A DNA stretch of 64,000 nt. Origin: Cognatundibacterium rugosum (GTDB taxonomy: Bacteria > Pseudomonadota > Gammaproteobacteria > Burkholderiales > Burkholderiaceae_D). A program made the position numbers and the translations under genes. Within the stretch, counting starts at the first letter, position 1; each line of letters begins with the position of its first letter. Location: assembly GCF_014284365.1 (NCBI RefSeq), contig NZ_JACOGG010000010.1, forward strand, positions 62,001-126,000, given 5' to 3'. Below, one piece after another: positions 27,201 through 36,074 of this stretch. The notes under the pieces are model-generated. The model had not been told where the DNA came from. It made no database searches and saw only the letters and a program-made list of their open reading frames with translations.

Positions 27201-30041
27201 CGACTTACCTGAACATAACTGACCTAAGTCTTTAGACGACTCTGCATTTTCATAGGCGTAAAAACCACCGACTATACGTTTTCTGTGCGAGTTATTCAGG
27301 CGCAGCGTGCCATTGACCTGCAATGGCACATCCGCTAAGGGTTTGCCAGCGGTATCCAGCGCAACCAGGATAAAGCGGGTTTTATTTTTGGCTGAAACCC
27401 AGTCTTCACTCTTAATACCAACCACCACGGCAGCTGGCCATAAGGCAGTCACATTCGAAATGGTCTGGATTTCGCCGTTGGGGTCGGCGTAAGTCATCTC
27501 CGTCAATAATTCCTGCGGCTGGGTAATCGCAGGCAAGCTGCCTATCACGGTTTTACCGCTGCCGTTTTTATCCAAGGTGACAGCCAGTTTATTGGCAACG
27601 ATCTTTTGACTCTCTTCTTCCGTCTCAACGTTGTTGAAAGTAAATTGTTCGTAGCCTGAAAATTGCAGGAATTTATTTCTGAGCAGGCTGGTCACTTGCA
27701 CCGGTAAAGCAGCGCCACCGCCATTGATGTAATTCAGTTGCAAACCCAGTGGCAGTTCTTTCGGGCTGATGTGTGGTCCTTTAGGCGGTATCAGCTTGCC
27801 CTGCATCAGTGGCAAACGGAATTCCTCGACCCGGAAGCTGCCCGAACTATAAGTGCGGCTGCCATACATAGGCGCATTTTCACCGCCTTCATTCTCAGTC
27901 GTATTCGTTTTTGCCGTGCCATGGTCGAGCAAAATATCGTATTGACCGAGCTTGGCCTGGGCAGGAATTGCGAAGCGGTTATCCGCCACGCCACCTTTGC
28001 GCCAGCTCAGCGGGAACTGAAATTCCTGACCACTGCCCTGATGGATAATCCTGACCCGTTTAGGCAAATCCGTATCGCCGGCAAAGGCCAGACCCTTCAT
28101 GTTCTCGGCACGAAATACATGTTTCATCGACACGGTCTCGCCAGCACGGAACAGGCTGCGATCGAGTATGGTGTGCGCCTTGAGTGTCGCTGCCGGACTG
28201 AAGTCAGTCGGCAAATTAAAACGGAAGCTTTCTATGCCATTATTCCAGGACGATAAGGCAAATGCCATATCCATTCTGCCTTGCGCATCCTGTTTGCGCG
28301 CACTGACAAAATAACCGTTAATTTTCGAGACCTTGCGTTTGCCAGCACGGCCGCTGCTTTCCTCGCAACGGGTATTCAAACCTGCTGGCAGCATAGCGAT
28401 ACCCTTGCTATCGGTTTTACCCTTCCACAGCAGTTCGCCGCTGCAGTCAGAGACCTGAATTGCCGCGTCGGGAACCACTTTGCCGTTATCCAGCTGAGTG
28501 ACCCAGACTGCACCATTTTCACGGCCAGTCTTAATATGCACAGCAAGATTGGTGACCAAGGCGCTGGTACGCACATACATAGGCGCTGTTTTGCCCAGCA
28601 AAGCGCTACCCAGTTTCAGAGACTCCAGTTCCAGCACATAAAAGCCGGGATCTTTAAATGGTATACCCACCACTTCAAACGGACGTTCGCTCTTTTTTTC
28701 GACCGAAGGTAAATTCAGCTTGACAGCCTTAGTCTCGTTTTTGAGCAAGGACAGACTGCGGGTTTCAACCGCTTCCTTGTTCACGTAGATACTGGTTTCG
28801 TGATAATTATTGAGTTTTGCGATCCACTCGATGATGGATGCGTCTTCGGCCAGTTTCAAGTTCGCGAGCTTGACAGGAGGCTGTTTACCATCGGCTGACT
28901 TCAGCAAAATATCGTTTTCGACATTGCGCAGCGTGACGGCCAGCGTCGCATCCGCATTCAATTCCACGATACCGAAAGGCGCCGCAGGGAATTTCGCCAG
29001 CGGCGGGAAATCGGCCGTCATGAATTTCTTCGGAAATTGCCCTGCATTGGCGAGTGCGCGTCCGCTTTCATCTTTGAGATCAGATGGCAGCTCTATGCTC
29101 AATTCCATCTTTTCGGGGAAAGGTCCGGTAAAGCTCAGGCTTTGAATTTGTTGATTCTCTTCGGCTTTCGGCAAGTCAGGTTTGACGCTGCCTTTCGCAC
29201 TTTTCAGTACGATTTTTTCAGCCAGTTTACGACTGATGCCCTCACTGAAATACAACTGTATTGGCAAAATAGGCGTACACGCTGCGTTGGCGTTTTCGCG
29301 CTGGCAGGACATGCTGGCAGTGAAGTCTTTTCTGACTTTGAATCTGAATTCCTGTTTCGATGAGGTGATGATGCCGCTGGTGGTCGCTATACCTTTGTCC
29401 CAAACCAGTTTCACATCTGCCTCAGCGGGGAATTTCTGCTGGCACTGCAAGGTCGTGACCGCCTCAGCTGCGCTGCCTTTGGCGAAATTTTCCAGTAACT
29501 TTTTACGCACATCACCATTGATCAGCTTGACCGGCACGCGCTCCTGTACACCGGAAATTTCACAATACGTATGCTGTTTAATGCTGGCCTCAGTTGCAGC
29601 GCCAGTCTGGAACAGCATAAAGACCTGATCTTCTTCGATGCCATTTCCAGTGTAAGGCAGTATGCGGCTAACCGAGGGCCCGCCGGTATTGAATTGAAAC
29701 TGGGTCTTGCCAGTTACCGTTGCGCCTGACTTGAGTTTAAATCCAGGTTTCAACTGAAAACTGCACTTACTGCCTGGCCCCAGATCCTGATTAAAATCAT
29801 AGATCCAGTTTTTTTCATCGGCCCAGCGGCCGCTGCCTGCGGCACTGCACTGGATATCAAATGGGTTTTCTGTCTTTGGGTCGCCAAAGGCGATTGCAGG
29901 CTCAGAAAATGTCGCTCTGACCTGCCGTACCCGGGCGATCTCACCCTGCGGTGAAAAGCCTGCAATACTGGCAGCAAGTGCGCTTGCACTCAACAGACTG
30001 AGTGCAAGCCCAGTCAATACAGTAGCGACATGTTTCTTCAT
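24258..30041 (-). CDS. Periplasmic alpha-2-macroglobulin family protease trap
   Basis: A 1927-aa bacterial alpha-2-macroglobulin with a type I signal peptide (cleavage after ASALA, about residue 23) and no lipobox, unlike the E. coli YfhM lipoprotein. Order: N-terminal MG/MG1-like domains, several MG beta-sandwiches, a glycine-rich stretch before TRELLDTLLLW near the middle, and a thioester domain with CLEQ at residues 1462-1465 (Cys1462 and Gln1465 would form the thioester). It is about 270 residues longer than E. coli YfhM. Presumed to trap attacking proteases covalently. It lies four bases from the LplT-acyltransferase stop upstream and three from pbpC downstream. Confidence 0.93.
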   Translation of the reverse strand: MKKHVATVLTGLALSLLSASALAASIAGFSPQGEIARVRQVRATFSEPAIAFGDPKTENPFDIQCSAAGSGRWADEKNWIYDFNQDLGPGSKCSFQLKPGFKLKSGATVTGKTQFQFNTGGPSVSRILPYTGNGIEEDQVFMLFQTGAATEASIKQHTYCEISGVQERVPVKLINGDVRKKLLENFAKGSAAEAVTTLQCQQKFPAEADVKLVWDKGIATTSGIITSSKQEFRFKVRKDFTASMSCQRENANAACTPILPIQLYFSEGISRKLAEKIVLKSAKGSVKPDLPKAEENQQIQSLSFTGPFPEKMELSIELPSDLKDESGRALANAGQFPKKFMTADFPPLAKFPAAPFGIVELNADATLAVTLRNVENDILLKSADGKQPPVKLANLKLAEDASIIEWIAKLNNYHETSIYVNKEAVETRSLSLLKNETKAVKLNLPSVEKKSERPFEVVGIPFKDPGFYVLELESLKLGSALLGKTAPMYVRTSALVTNLAVHIKTGRENGAVWVTQLDNGKVVPDAAIQVSDCSGELLWKGKTDSKGIAMLPAGLNTRCEESSGRAGKRKVSKINGYFVSARKQDAQGRMDMAFALSSWNNGIESFRFNLPTDFSPAATLKAHTILDRSLFRAGETVSMKHVFRAENMKGLAFAGDTDLPKRVRIIHQGSGQEFQFPLSWRKGGVADNRFAIPAQAKLGQYDILLDHGTAKTNTTENEGGENAPMYGSRTYSSGSFRVEEFRLPLMQGKLIPPKGPHISPKELPLGLQLNYINGGGAALPVQVTSLLRNKFLQFSGYEQFTFNNVETEEESQKIVANKLAVTLDKNGSGKTVIGSLPAITQPQELLTEMTYADPNGEIQTISNVTALWPAAVVVGIKSEDWVSAKNKTRFILVALDTAGKPLADVPLQVNGTLRLNNSHRKRIVGGFYAYENAESSKDLGQLCSGKSDQRGLLLCEIELKESGNVELVAKAKDASGKVASAKSSIWATGKGEVWFDGENQDRMDVLPEKKHYKAGEVAKFQVRMPFRSATALVAIEREGVIETIIAELRGSDPSISVPIKAEYGPNVFVSVLAVRGRMREVPWYSFFSWGWKEPINWWHEFREYQAPTATVDLAKPAYKFGVAEIQVGTEGNQLKVNVSADKQQYPIRAVSKVKVSVTLPDGRPAAGAEVAIAAVDEALLELQPNESWNVLSAMIQRRSYGIETATAQMQVIGKRHYGRKAVAAGGGGGKAPTRELLDTLLLWKPDLVLDANGQASIDVPLNDALTSFRIVAVAQSGASQFGTGTTAIKATQDLQIIPGLPPVVREGDSYQAMVTVRNSSARAMEVLVQGKILSANALPDQKVKLAAGESRELSWTVQAPELTTDVLSQQLQWELSAKETAPPQGQAAVADAIKWSQKLLPATPVTVQQATMLQLDRSMSLPIAQPADSLPGRGGLQLHLLPSLLNSGEGLKRYFESYPYSCLEQKTSKAIGLHDNAMWQKIVNDLPTYLDADGLAYYYPPSDSAARLGSDTLTSYLISVTHEAGLSLPDSARQKMLAALSAFVEGKITRDFWSPRKDLETRKLAALEALSRYGMVQPRMLGSIQITPNLWTTSAILDWYAILKRTTAIPNREAALKEADQILRSRLNYQGTRLGFSTEKDDYWWWLMSNTDVNANRLLLTMIDNPAWKDDLPKLVNGSIQRQHNGVWMTTNANVWGLLALEKFARQFETEKVAGTSKAMLLQTPTATPVPPQSFNWSVSGGGKLNLPWPVKPAADDKLSLSHEGKGKPWIVLQSLAAVPLKTAFSSGYRIKKTITPVEQKDSKLMQRGDVFRITLEIDAQTDMTWVALTDPVPAGASVLGSGLGRDSAIATKDDSNEQGGAWLAYEERSFEAYRAYYQFVPKGKFVKSYTIRLNNAGQFKLPPTRVEAMYAPEMFGESPNVAIQVK

Positions 30042-30044
30042 TTT

Positions 30045-31931
30045 CTATCTCCAGTCACCGCGCAGGGTTTTGACTTCTTTTTGCAAGACTTCCGGTGTCA
30101 CTTCTGTCGGCAACATCACATCGCCAACGACCAGTTCCAGCTTGGAGAACGGACCGCGCCTGAATGCACGCTCAAACGGATTGGTTTTATCACGCGAGAA
30201 AAAACTCCCCCACAGGCCGCGCAAAGCCATCGGATACACCGGTACCGGGGTACGTTCCAGAATCTTCATGACACCGCCTTTGAACTCATTCAGTTCGCCG
30301 GTCGCGGTGAGTTTACCTTCTGGGAAAATGCAGACCAGTTCTCCCTCATGCAAAGCCTGGGCGATGTCAACATAGGCTTTTTCCATCAGCCATGGATCTT
30401 CTTTAGCCGGCGCAATCGGAATCGCTTTCGCTGTACGGAATACCCAGGACAGGAAAGGAATTTTGAATATTCTGTGGTCCATCACGAAGCGGATAGGACG
30501 TGGACTGCAAGCCACGATCACGATCGCATCCATATAGCTGACATGATTACAGACCATCACACCCGCACCTTCAGACGGCAGACTGTCTGCATTCACAGTT
30601 CTGACTTTATACACAGTATGGATCAGCAACCAGGCAATAAAGCGCATTAGGAACTCAGGCACCAGGCTGAAGATATACACCACTACGATGGCGTTTAGGA
30701 TGGCAGTCGCCATAAATATCTGCGGAATAGTAAAGCCCTTGAGCAGCATGGCGGAAGCCGCCAGTGAAGCCACCACCATGAACAACGCATTGAGGATATT
30801 CATGCCGGCGATAGTGCGCGACAGATGCTTAGGGTCGCAACGTGTCTGTATTAATGCGAACAGAGGCACGATATATAGACCGCCAAAAATACCGAGCAAA
30901 ACAATATCCGCCAATATCCGCAAACTACCTGTTTGACGTACAAAATCCAGCGCGCCAACGGCCAAAGTATTGGTGTAAGACACGCTGGAAAAATACAAAT
31001 CCAGACCAAACAAAGACAGACCGATTGCGCCGAAAGGAACTAAGCCTATCTCCACTTTATGGCCCGATAATTTTTCACACAATAATGAACCCGCACCAAT
31101 GCCAAACGAAAATACCGTCAACAACAACACGAATACGCTGTGATCGCCATGCAGATAGTTCTTTGCGTATAGCGGGAACTGCGCGAGCACGATCGCACCA
31201 TAGAACCAAAACCAGGAATTGCCGAGTAAAGACAGGAAGACCGGGCGATTTTGCTTACTGAAACTGATATTGCGTATGGTCTCGCTGACAGGGTTCCAGT
31301 TGATGTTCAGCTCAGGCTCAGGCGCTGGCGAGACGGGAATTTTCAGGCTGGCCAGATAACCCAGTACTGCAATTGCAATCGCGCCAAAGGCCACCAGCTG
31401 TACGCCCCAGGGTTGATGCACCACTAGCATGGCGCCCAGAATTTCACCGATCAGGATGCCGACGAAGGTGCCCATTTCTATCAGCCCGTTACCGCCGACC
31501 AGCTCATCGGTTTTCAGATGCTGCGGCAGATAAGCGTATTTGACCGGACCAAATAAAGTGGAATGGATGCCCATACCAGCGACCGCAGCAATCAGTACCC
31601 AAAGGTTATGCGTCATCCAGCCAAATGCAGCCATGCTCATGATGGCGATTTCCAGCAATTTAACTTTTCTGGCGAGTCCGGCCTTTTCAAATTTGTCGGC
31701 AAACTGACCTGAAGTCGCAGAAAACAGCACAAACGGCAAGATAAACAAGCCGGGGATCAGCTGATTGAGCAGTCCCACATCCAGCGTGGTCCAGCTGAGT
31801 GCATCAAAAGTCAATATGGTCAGTAAAGCGGTCTTAAATACATTGTCATTAAAAGCGCCCAGAAACTGAGTCCAGAAAAACGGCGCAAAGCGACGCTGGG
31901 TCATCAGGGCAAACTGACTTTGTTGACTCAT
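30045..31931 (-). CDS. LplT-like MFS flippase fused to PlsC-type acyltransferase
   Basis: A 628-aa fusion. Residues 1 to about 420 form a 12-helix MFS domain like LplT, the lysophospholipid flippase (start QFLGAFNDNVFKTALL is characteristic). Residues about 445-628 form a glycerophospholipid acyltransferase with NHVSYMD (N462-H463-x4-D468) and FPEG (536-539). The role expected is inward flipping and re-acylation of lysophospholipids. The AMP-ligase domain of E. coli Aas is absent, so acyl-ACP or acyl-CoA must come from elsewhere. It precedes the macroglobulin gene by three bases. Confidence 0.9.
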   Translation of the reverse strand: MSQQSQFALMTQRRFAPFFWTQFLGAFNDNVFKTALLTILTFDALSWTTLDVGLLNQLIPGLFILPFVLFSATSGQFADKFEKAGLARKVKLLEIAIMSMAAFGWMTHNLWVLIAAVAGMGIHSTLFGPVKYAYLPQHLKTDELVGGNGLIEMGTFVGILIGEILGAMLVVHQPWGVQLVAFGAIAIAVLGYLASLKIPVSPAPEPELNINWNPVSETIRNISFSKQNRPVFLSLLGNSWFWFYGAIVLAQFPLYAKNYLHGDHSVFVLLLTVFSFGIGAGSLLCEKLSGHKVEIGLVPFGAIGLSLFGLDLYFSSVSYTNTLAVGALDFVRQTGSLRILADIVLLGIFGGLYIVPLFALIQTRCDPKHLSRTIAGMNILNALFMVVASLAASAMLLKGFTIPQIFMATAILNAIVVVYIFSLVPEFLMRFIAWLLIHTVYKVRTVNADSLPSEGAGVMVCNHVSYMDAIVIVACSPRPIRFVMDHRIFKIPFLSWVFRTAKAIPIAPAKEDPWLMEKAYVDIAQALHEGELVCIFPEGKLTATGELNEFKGGVMKILERTPVPVYPMALRGLWGSFFSRDKTNPFERAFRRGPFSKLELVVGDVMLPTEVTPEVLQKEVKTLRGDWR

Positions 31932-32013
31932 TACATATCCTATCTACGAAACAATCGAAGTTTAACTTAATTATATTTTTATACAGTAAATATCTGTAAC
32001 ATCCGCAGCCGGT

Positions 32014-32769
32014 TCATGCAGAAACGGCACGATAGTGTTGAATTGCATCACGGATATTCAGTAAATCACAGCCCGCATCACGCGCGGTTTGCAATGCGAA
32101 ACGCAGTTGCGCCGGCGTAGTCCCCCAAGGGCCGGGCTGATCGCTGACCTCGTGGGAGTAAAAAATCAGCCAGGCACCTTGCTCGACGGCCTCAGTAATC
32201 AAATTGCGAATTTCCTGTTCTGTTGTTTTGCCAGCATACAAAGCCTGAGCGCGTAAGGCATGCAAATCTGCCCTGCCCTGTTGCATGCCGCCACCGGTAA
32301 TCCGGCTATAGCTGAAGCGCTGTGCCGCCGCATATTTGCTACTCAGATCGTAGGCGCCAAACGGAAAAGCAAAGCCTGAAAGTGGAATACCCAGCTGATC
32401 CAGGTAATGCCGGTTTTTAGCCCAGTCAGGCCTTAGCACGGACAGCGGCTGGAGTTCGCAATTCAGATGCGAATAAGTGTGACAGGCGACCTCATGTCCA
32501 TCGCGATGCAGTTGTTGTAGTTGCGCGCCATGATGGCAGAGCTGCCCCTGCTCCATCTGATTCTCCAAGCCGCCGCAAACAAAAAACGTCGCCCTGGCCT
32601 GATATTCCTGTAGCAGTGCTGCACCCGTGGTGCAGGCACTGAGCGCGACGTCATCAAATGAAAAGCTGACCACTGCACGTTGGCGTTGCAGTGGCAGCCA
32701 GCGCTGCAGCGTGTGTCTGGCGGCGAAACGACTGGCTTTTCGTACCAAGGAATGCGTTATCGCACTCAT
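32014..32769 (-). CDS. Polysaccharide deacetylase family protein (CE4)
   Basis: A 251-aa NodB-homology protein. The metal triad is visible: Asp40 in SFSFDD, with His97 and His101 in HTYSH; GFAFPFG supplies the following motif. No signal peptide is evident, so it is probably cytoplasmic or peripheral. The start codon overlaps the stop of the EpsL-like gene by four bases, so the two are coupled and probably act on the same extracellular polysaccharide (inference). Confidence 0.88.
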   Translation of the reverse strand: MSAITHSLVRKASRFAARHTLQRWLPLQRQRAVVSFSFDDVALSACTTGAALLQEYQARATFFVCGGLENQMEQGQLCHHGAQLQQLHRDGHEVACHTYSHLNCELQPLSVLRPDWAKNRHYLDQLGIPLSGFAFPFGAYDLSSKYAAAQRFSYSRITGGGMQQGRADLHALRAQALYAGKTTEQEIRNLITEAVEQGAWLIFYSHEVSDQPGPWGTTPAQLRFALQTARDAGCDLLNIRDAIQHYRAVSA

Positions 32770-34067
32770 TTAGTGGCCTCGGTCGCGCTGTAAAATTGCT
32801 GGTAGCGATTCAAGCCCATACGTGCTGCGGAACCGGCGATATTTTCATAGGTATATTCAAAACCGAGCTTGATGATGGCCTGTTTTAACTGTACGCCATC
32901 CGCTTCGCGCTGTGTGCGTTCATAAGCACTGTCCAGGAACAGGCGGAAACCCCTGTCTATCAGATAGCTGCCGCCGAATCCTACACGTTGCAGTTTTTCT
33001 TTACGCGATTGCAGCGCCGCGCCGGTATCAAAGCGTGGTATCAGTTTCTGATCACTGTTTTGCCACAATGCAGAGGCATTCCATTGCAGCTTAGGGCTGT
33101 ATTTCCAGCTGCTATCCAGTCTGATGCCCTTGGTCTGCACATAAAGGATAGTCGGGTCCACGATGGAAAACGGACGATCGAACAGCTGCAGATCAAACCG
33201 TAACTGTGGTGAATACAGGTAAGTGCCACGGACGATCGTATTGAGCAAATTGGTATCGCGCTCACTCAGGGTTTCATAGCTACGTTTAATCAAACCCAAA
33301 TGGGTGCTGAATACGGTTTTAACGCTGTAATTCCACTCGGCATCCAGATAAGCCTCACGCTCTTTATAAGCGCGGTCCAGCAGCGTAATTTGCGCCTCAT
33401 TACGTTGCGGGAATTCAGTATCCGACCAGCGCAGGCCGCCTTCCAGCATAGAACCTGTGGTGGAGGTATATCTGAGACCCGCTTGTTTGCTGTGTTCGCG
33501 GAAGTTGTACAGTTGATTGACTGGCAGATCATAATCCAGGCCAGACCTACTCAGACTGGCCGCGAGCAAAAAGTCATTATTGATTCGCAGTCGCCAATCG
33601 CTGCCTGCACGCTGCTCATGTGACAAATCACGTTCAGTCAGACTACCGTTAATATACTGAAACAGGCGTTTTGACTTGCCAGCACTGACACGTCCAGACA
33701 GTGCATGTCCGGCCACCCAGTCTAACGCCAGATCTGCACCACCAGTCTGGTGGTCTAGCTGGCTGTAATTTTTATAGTGGCGATTGCCAAGCGAGCCTGT
33801 CATGATCAGCCGGGTCTGATCAGACAGCAGCGGTACGATGGCGCCGAAGCGCAGGTCCGCACCAGCCACAGTATCCGCCTGTTTTTGTGCCGTGTTTGCG
33901 AGGCCAGGGTCGGTATTTGCCTGATCCGTGAAACGCAAAGGATTGGTATCGCGCGTCAGTGAAGTCTCCAGCTGCAGTACCAATTCATTGGCAGCAGAAG
34001 CAGGCAGAGCTGGCAATGTCGCCAGCACACAGGCTAATTGAGGCAGATATTTATTGGTTTTCATCAT
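32766..34067 (-). CDS. EpsL-like outer membrane beta-barrel protein for polysaccharide
   Basis: A 433-aa protein with a signal peptide (cleavage after ALPASA, about residue 25) followed by many alternating-residue beta strands rich in Tyr, Arg and Leu, as in the XrtB/PEP-CTERM-associated outer membrane proteins of exopolysaccharide clusters (EpsL type). No other eps gene is nearby except the coupled deacetylase. Starts four bases after lolD; ATG codons at 34067 and 34064 are both possible. Family call is moderate, outer membrane location fairly sure. Confidence 0.7.
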   Translation of the reverse strand: MMKTNKYLPQLACVLATLPALPASAANELVLQLETSLTRDTNPLRFTDQANTDPGLANTAQKQADTVAGADLRFGAIVPLLSDQTRLIMTGSLGNRHYKNYSQLDHQTGGADLALDWVAGHALSGRVSAGKSKRLFQYINGSLTERDLSHEQRAGSDWRLRINNDFLLAASLSRSGLDYDLPVNQLYNFREHSKQAGLRYTSTTGSMLEGGLRWSDTEFPQRNEAQITLLDRAYKEREAYLDAEWNYSVKTVFSTHLGLIKRSYETLSERDTNLLNTIVRGTYLYSPQLRFDLQLFDRPFSIVDPTILYVQTKGIRLDSSWKYSPKLQWNASALWQNSDQKLIPRFDTGAALQSRKEKLQRVGFGGSYLIDRGFRLFLDSAYERTQREADGVQLKQAIIKLGFEYTYENIAGSAARMGLNRYQQFYSATEATK

Positions 34068-34071
34068 TCAC

Positions 34072-34770
34072 TCAGGCTGGCAGCAAGCCATCTCGGTTTA
34101 ATCGTAAAACGCGGTCACAACGCCCGGCCAGTTCCGCATCATGGGTCACGATCACAAAAGCGGTGCCCAGGGTTTGCGATAACTCCAGCATCAGTGCGAA
34201 GATATTCTGTGCCGTTGCACCATCCAGATTTCCAGTAGGCTCATCCGCGAGTACACAAGCCGGATTCGCCACCAACGCACGTGCCAGCGCCACCCGTTGC
34301 CGCTCACCACCGGACAGCTCGCCTGGCACATGCTTGACGCGCTCACCCAGACCGACACGCTCCAATATGCGCTGCGCAGCTTGCTGTGCTTCAGCGCGTG
34401 GTATGCGTCTGATCATCAGTGGCATGGCGACATTATCGAGGGCAGAAAACTCAGGTAGCAAGTGATGGAACTGGTACACAAAACCCAGCGATTGATTACG
34501 CATTTGGCCGCGCTCAGCCTCGCTCAGCGTCGCCAGTTCTTTATCCAGCAATTTCACACTACCGGTGTTGGGGGTATCCAGTCCGCCCAGCAAATGCAAT
34601 AGCGTAGATTTGCCAGAACCGGACGCGCCGATAATCGCGACCCGTTCACCTGCTTTTACATGAAAGGAAATATTGCTTAATACATGAACAGCATCACTAC
34701 CCTCGTTAAAGCTTTTGCTCAACTGATGGCAGGACAGAACAACTGGAGATTCCATAGAACGATTACTCAT
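34072..34770 (-). CDS. lolD: Lipoprotein-releasing system ATPase LolD
   Basis: ABC ATPase, 232 aa, powering release of outer membrane lipoproteins from the inner membrane to LolA. Walker A GASGSGKS at 48-55, signature LSGGE at 152-156, Walker B VLADEP at 173-178, followed by TGNLD. The gene overlaps the 3' end of the permease gene by eight bases. Confidence 0.96.
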   Translation of the reverse strand: MSNRSMESPVVLSCHQLSKSFNEGSDAVHVLSNISFHVKAGERVAIIGASGSGKSTLLHLLGGLDTPNTGSVKLLDKELATLSEAERGQMRNQSLGFVYQFHHLLPEFSALDNVAMPLMIRRIPRAEAQQAAQRILERVGLGERVKHVPGELSGGERQRVALARALVANPACVLADEPTGNLDGATAQNIFALMLELSQTLGTAFVIVTHDAELAGRCDRVLRLNRDGLLPA

Positions 34771-36019
34771 AACGTAAAGCCTCTGCTGGTTTCACACGTG
34801 CGGCACGCCAGCTAGGATAAAGGGTAGCGACAAAGGCCAGGACGACAGCGATAGCACTGATTTGCAGCACATCGGCAGAACGCAGATCAGAAGGCAAAGT
34901 AGTGATGAAGTACAGCTCCTTAGGCAGGAAAGCAACGCCCATCGTGTGTTCTATCCATGGCACAATGACGTCGATATTATGCGCAACCAGCACGCCAAAT
35001 AAGACGCCGAGCCCGGTACCGACCAGGCCAGTAATACCGCCCTGTATCATAAATATTTTCATGATCGAAGCCGGCGAAGCACCCAGGGTGCGCAAAATCG
35101 CGATATCTGCTTGTTTATCCGTAACCGTCATGACCAGCGTAGAGACCAGGTTAAATGCAGCCACCGCTACGATTAGTGTCAGGATGATGAACATCATGGT
35201 TTTTTCTGTCTTTACCGCAGCGAAGTAGTTTTTGTTCTGTTGCGACCAGTCCCGGATCAGCAAGTCACCGGTCAGGCTACGTGATAATTCCAGCGCGACC
35301 AGCGGCGCTTTCAGCATGTCCCTGATTTTGACACGCAAACCGGATGGGCTGGCGAGGCGGAAAAATTTTTGTGCATCATCGACATGCATAAAGGCCATAC
35401 CCGAGTCATATTCATAGTGGCCAGCCTCAAAAATGCCAACCACTGTATAGGCCTTTAGCCGGGGCATCATGCCTGCTGGCGTCATCTGTCCTTCCGGCGC
35501 AGCCAGTGTGACTTTGTCACCGACTTGCACCCGCAAACCGGCTGCCAGTGCAGAGCCCAGAATAATATTGAACTCCCCAGAACGTAAATCCTGCCAGTGG
35601 CCGCTCTTCATTTTGTCAGCCACTTCCGAGACTTTAGGCTCCAGTTCCGGCAAGACACCACGGATGATCACGCCGCGCATTACCTCGTCACGGATGATCA
35701 TGGACTGGCCGTCGACATAGGGCGCCGTAGCCAGCACGGCCGGATTTTTCTGCACTTCAGCAGCAGTTTGCTGCCAATCAGGAATCGCGCCGGTGGCATC
35801 AAAAATTTCCACATGTGCGATCACAGACAACATCCTGTCACGCACTTCTTTTTGAAAGCCATTCATCACAGACAGCACGATGATCAGGGCGGCGACCCCG
35901 AGACCAATGCCAAACATGGAAATCATAGAAATAAAGGAAATAAAGCCGTTGCGACCACTGCGTTTACCGGCCCGGGTATAGCGTAGTCCGACCAGCCATT
36001 CAAAAGAGAGATTTTTCAC
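34763..36019 (-). CDS. lolC: Lipoprotein-releasing system permease LolC/LolE
   Basis: Inner-membrane permease of the Lol system, 418 aa from the GTG at 36019 (reads M-K-N-L-S-F-E-W-L). The frame stays open further upstream, but the extra residues do not look like the family, and the normal N-terminus [15 protein letters not shown] starts here. FtsX-type domain: one N-terminal helix, a large periplasmic domain, then three C-terminal helices. A single lolC/E-type gene is present, as in the homodimeric (LolF-type) systems of many betaproteobacteria. Divergent from the RpfE-like gene. Confidence 0.93.
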   Translation of the reverse strand: MKNLSFEWLVGLRYTRAGKRSGRNGFISFISMISMFGIGLGVAALIIVLSVMNGFQKEVRDRMLSVIAHVEIFDATGAIPDWQQTAAEVQKNPAVLATAPYVDGQSMIIRDEVMRGVIIRGVLPELEPKVSEVADKMKSGHWQDLRSGEFNIILGSALAAGLRVQVGDKVTLAAPEGQMTPAGMMPRLKAYTVVGIFEAGHYEYDSGMAFMHVDDAQKFFRLASPSGLRVKIRDMLKAPLVALELSRSLTGDLLIRDWSQQNKNYFAAVKTEKTMMFIILTLIVAVAAFNLVSTLVMTVTDKQADIAILRTLGASPASIMKIFMIQGGITGLVGTGLGVLFGVLVAHNIDVIVPWIEHTMGVAFLPKELYFITTLPSDLRSADVLQISAIAVVLAFVATLYPSWRAARVKPAEALRYE

Positions 36020-36074
36020 TGCAAATCTGGGGTTATCAATTAAGGTGGCGTCAGTTTGCCATACAATACTCAAT

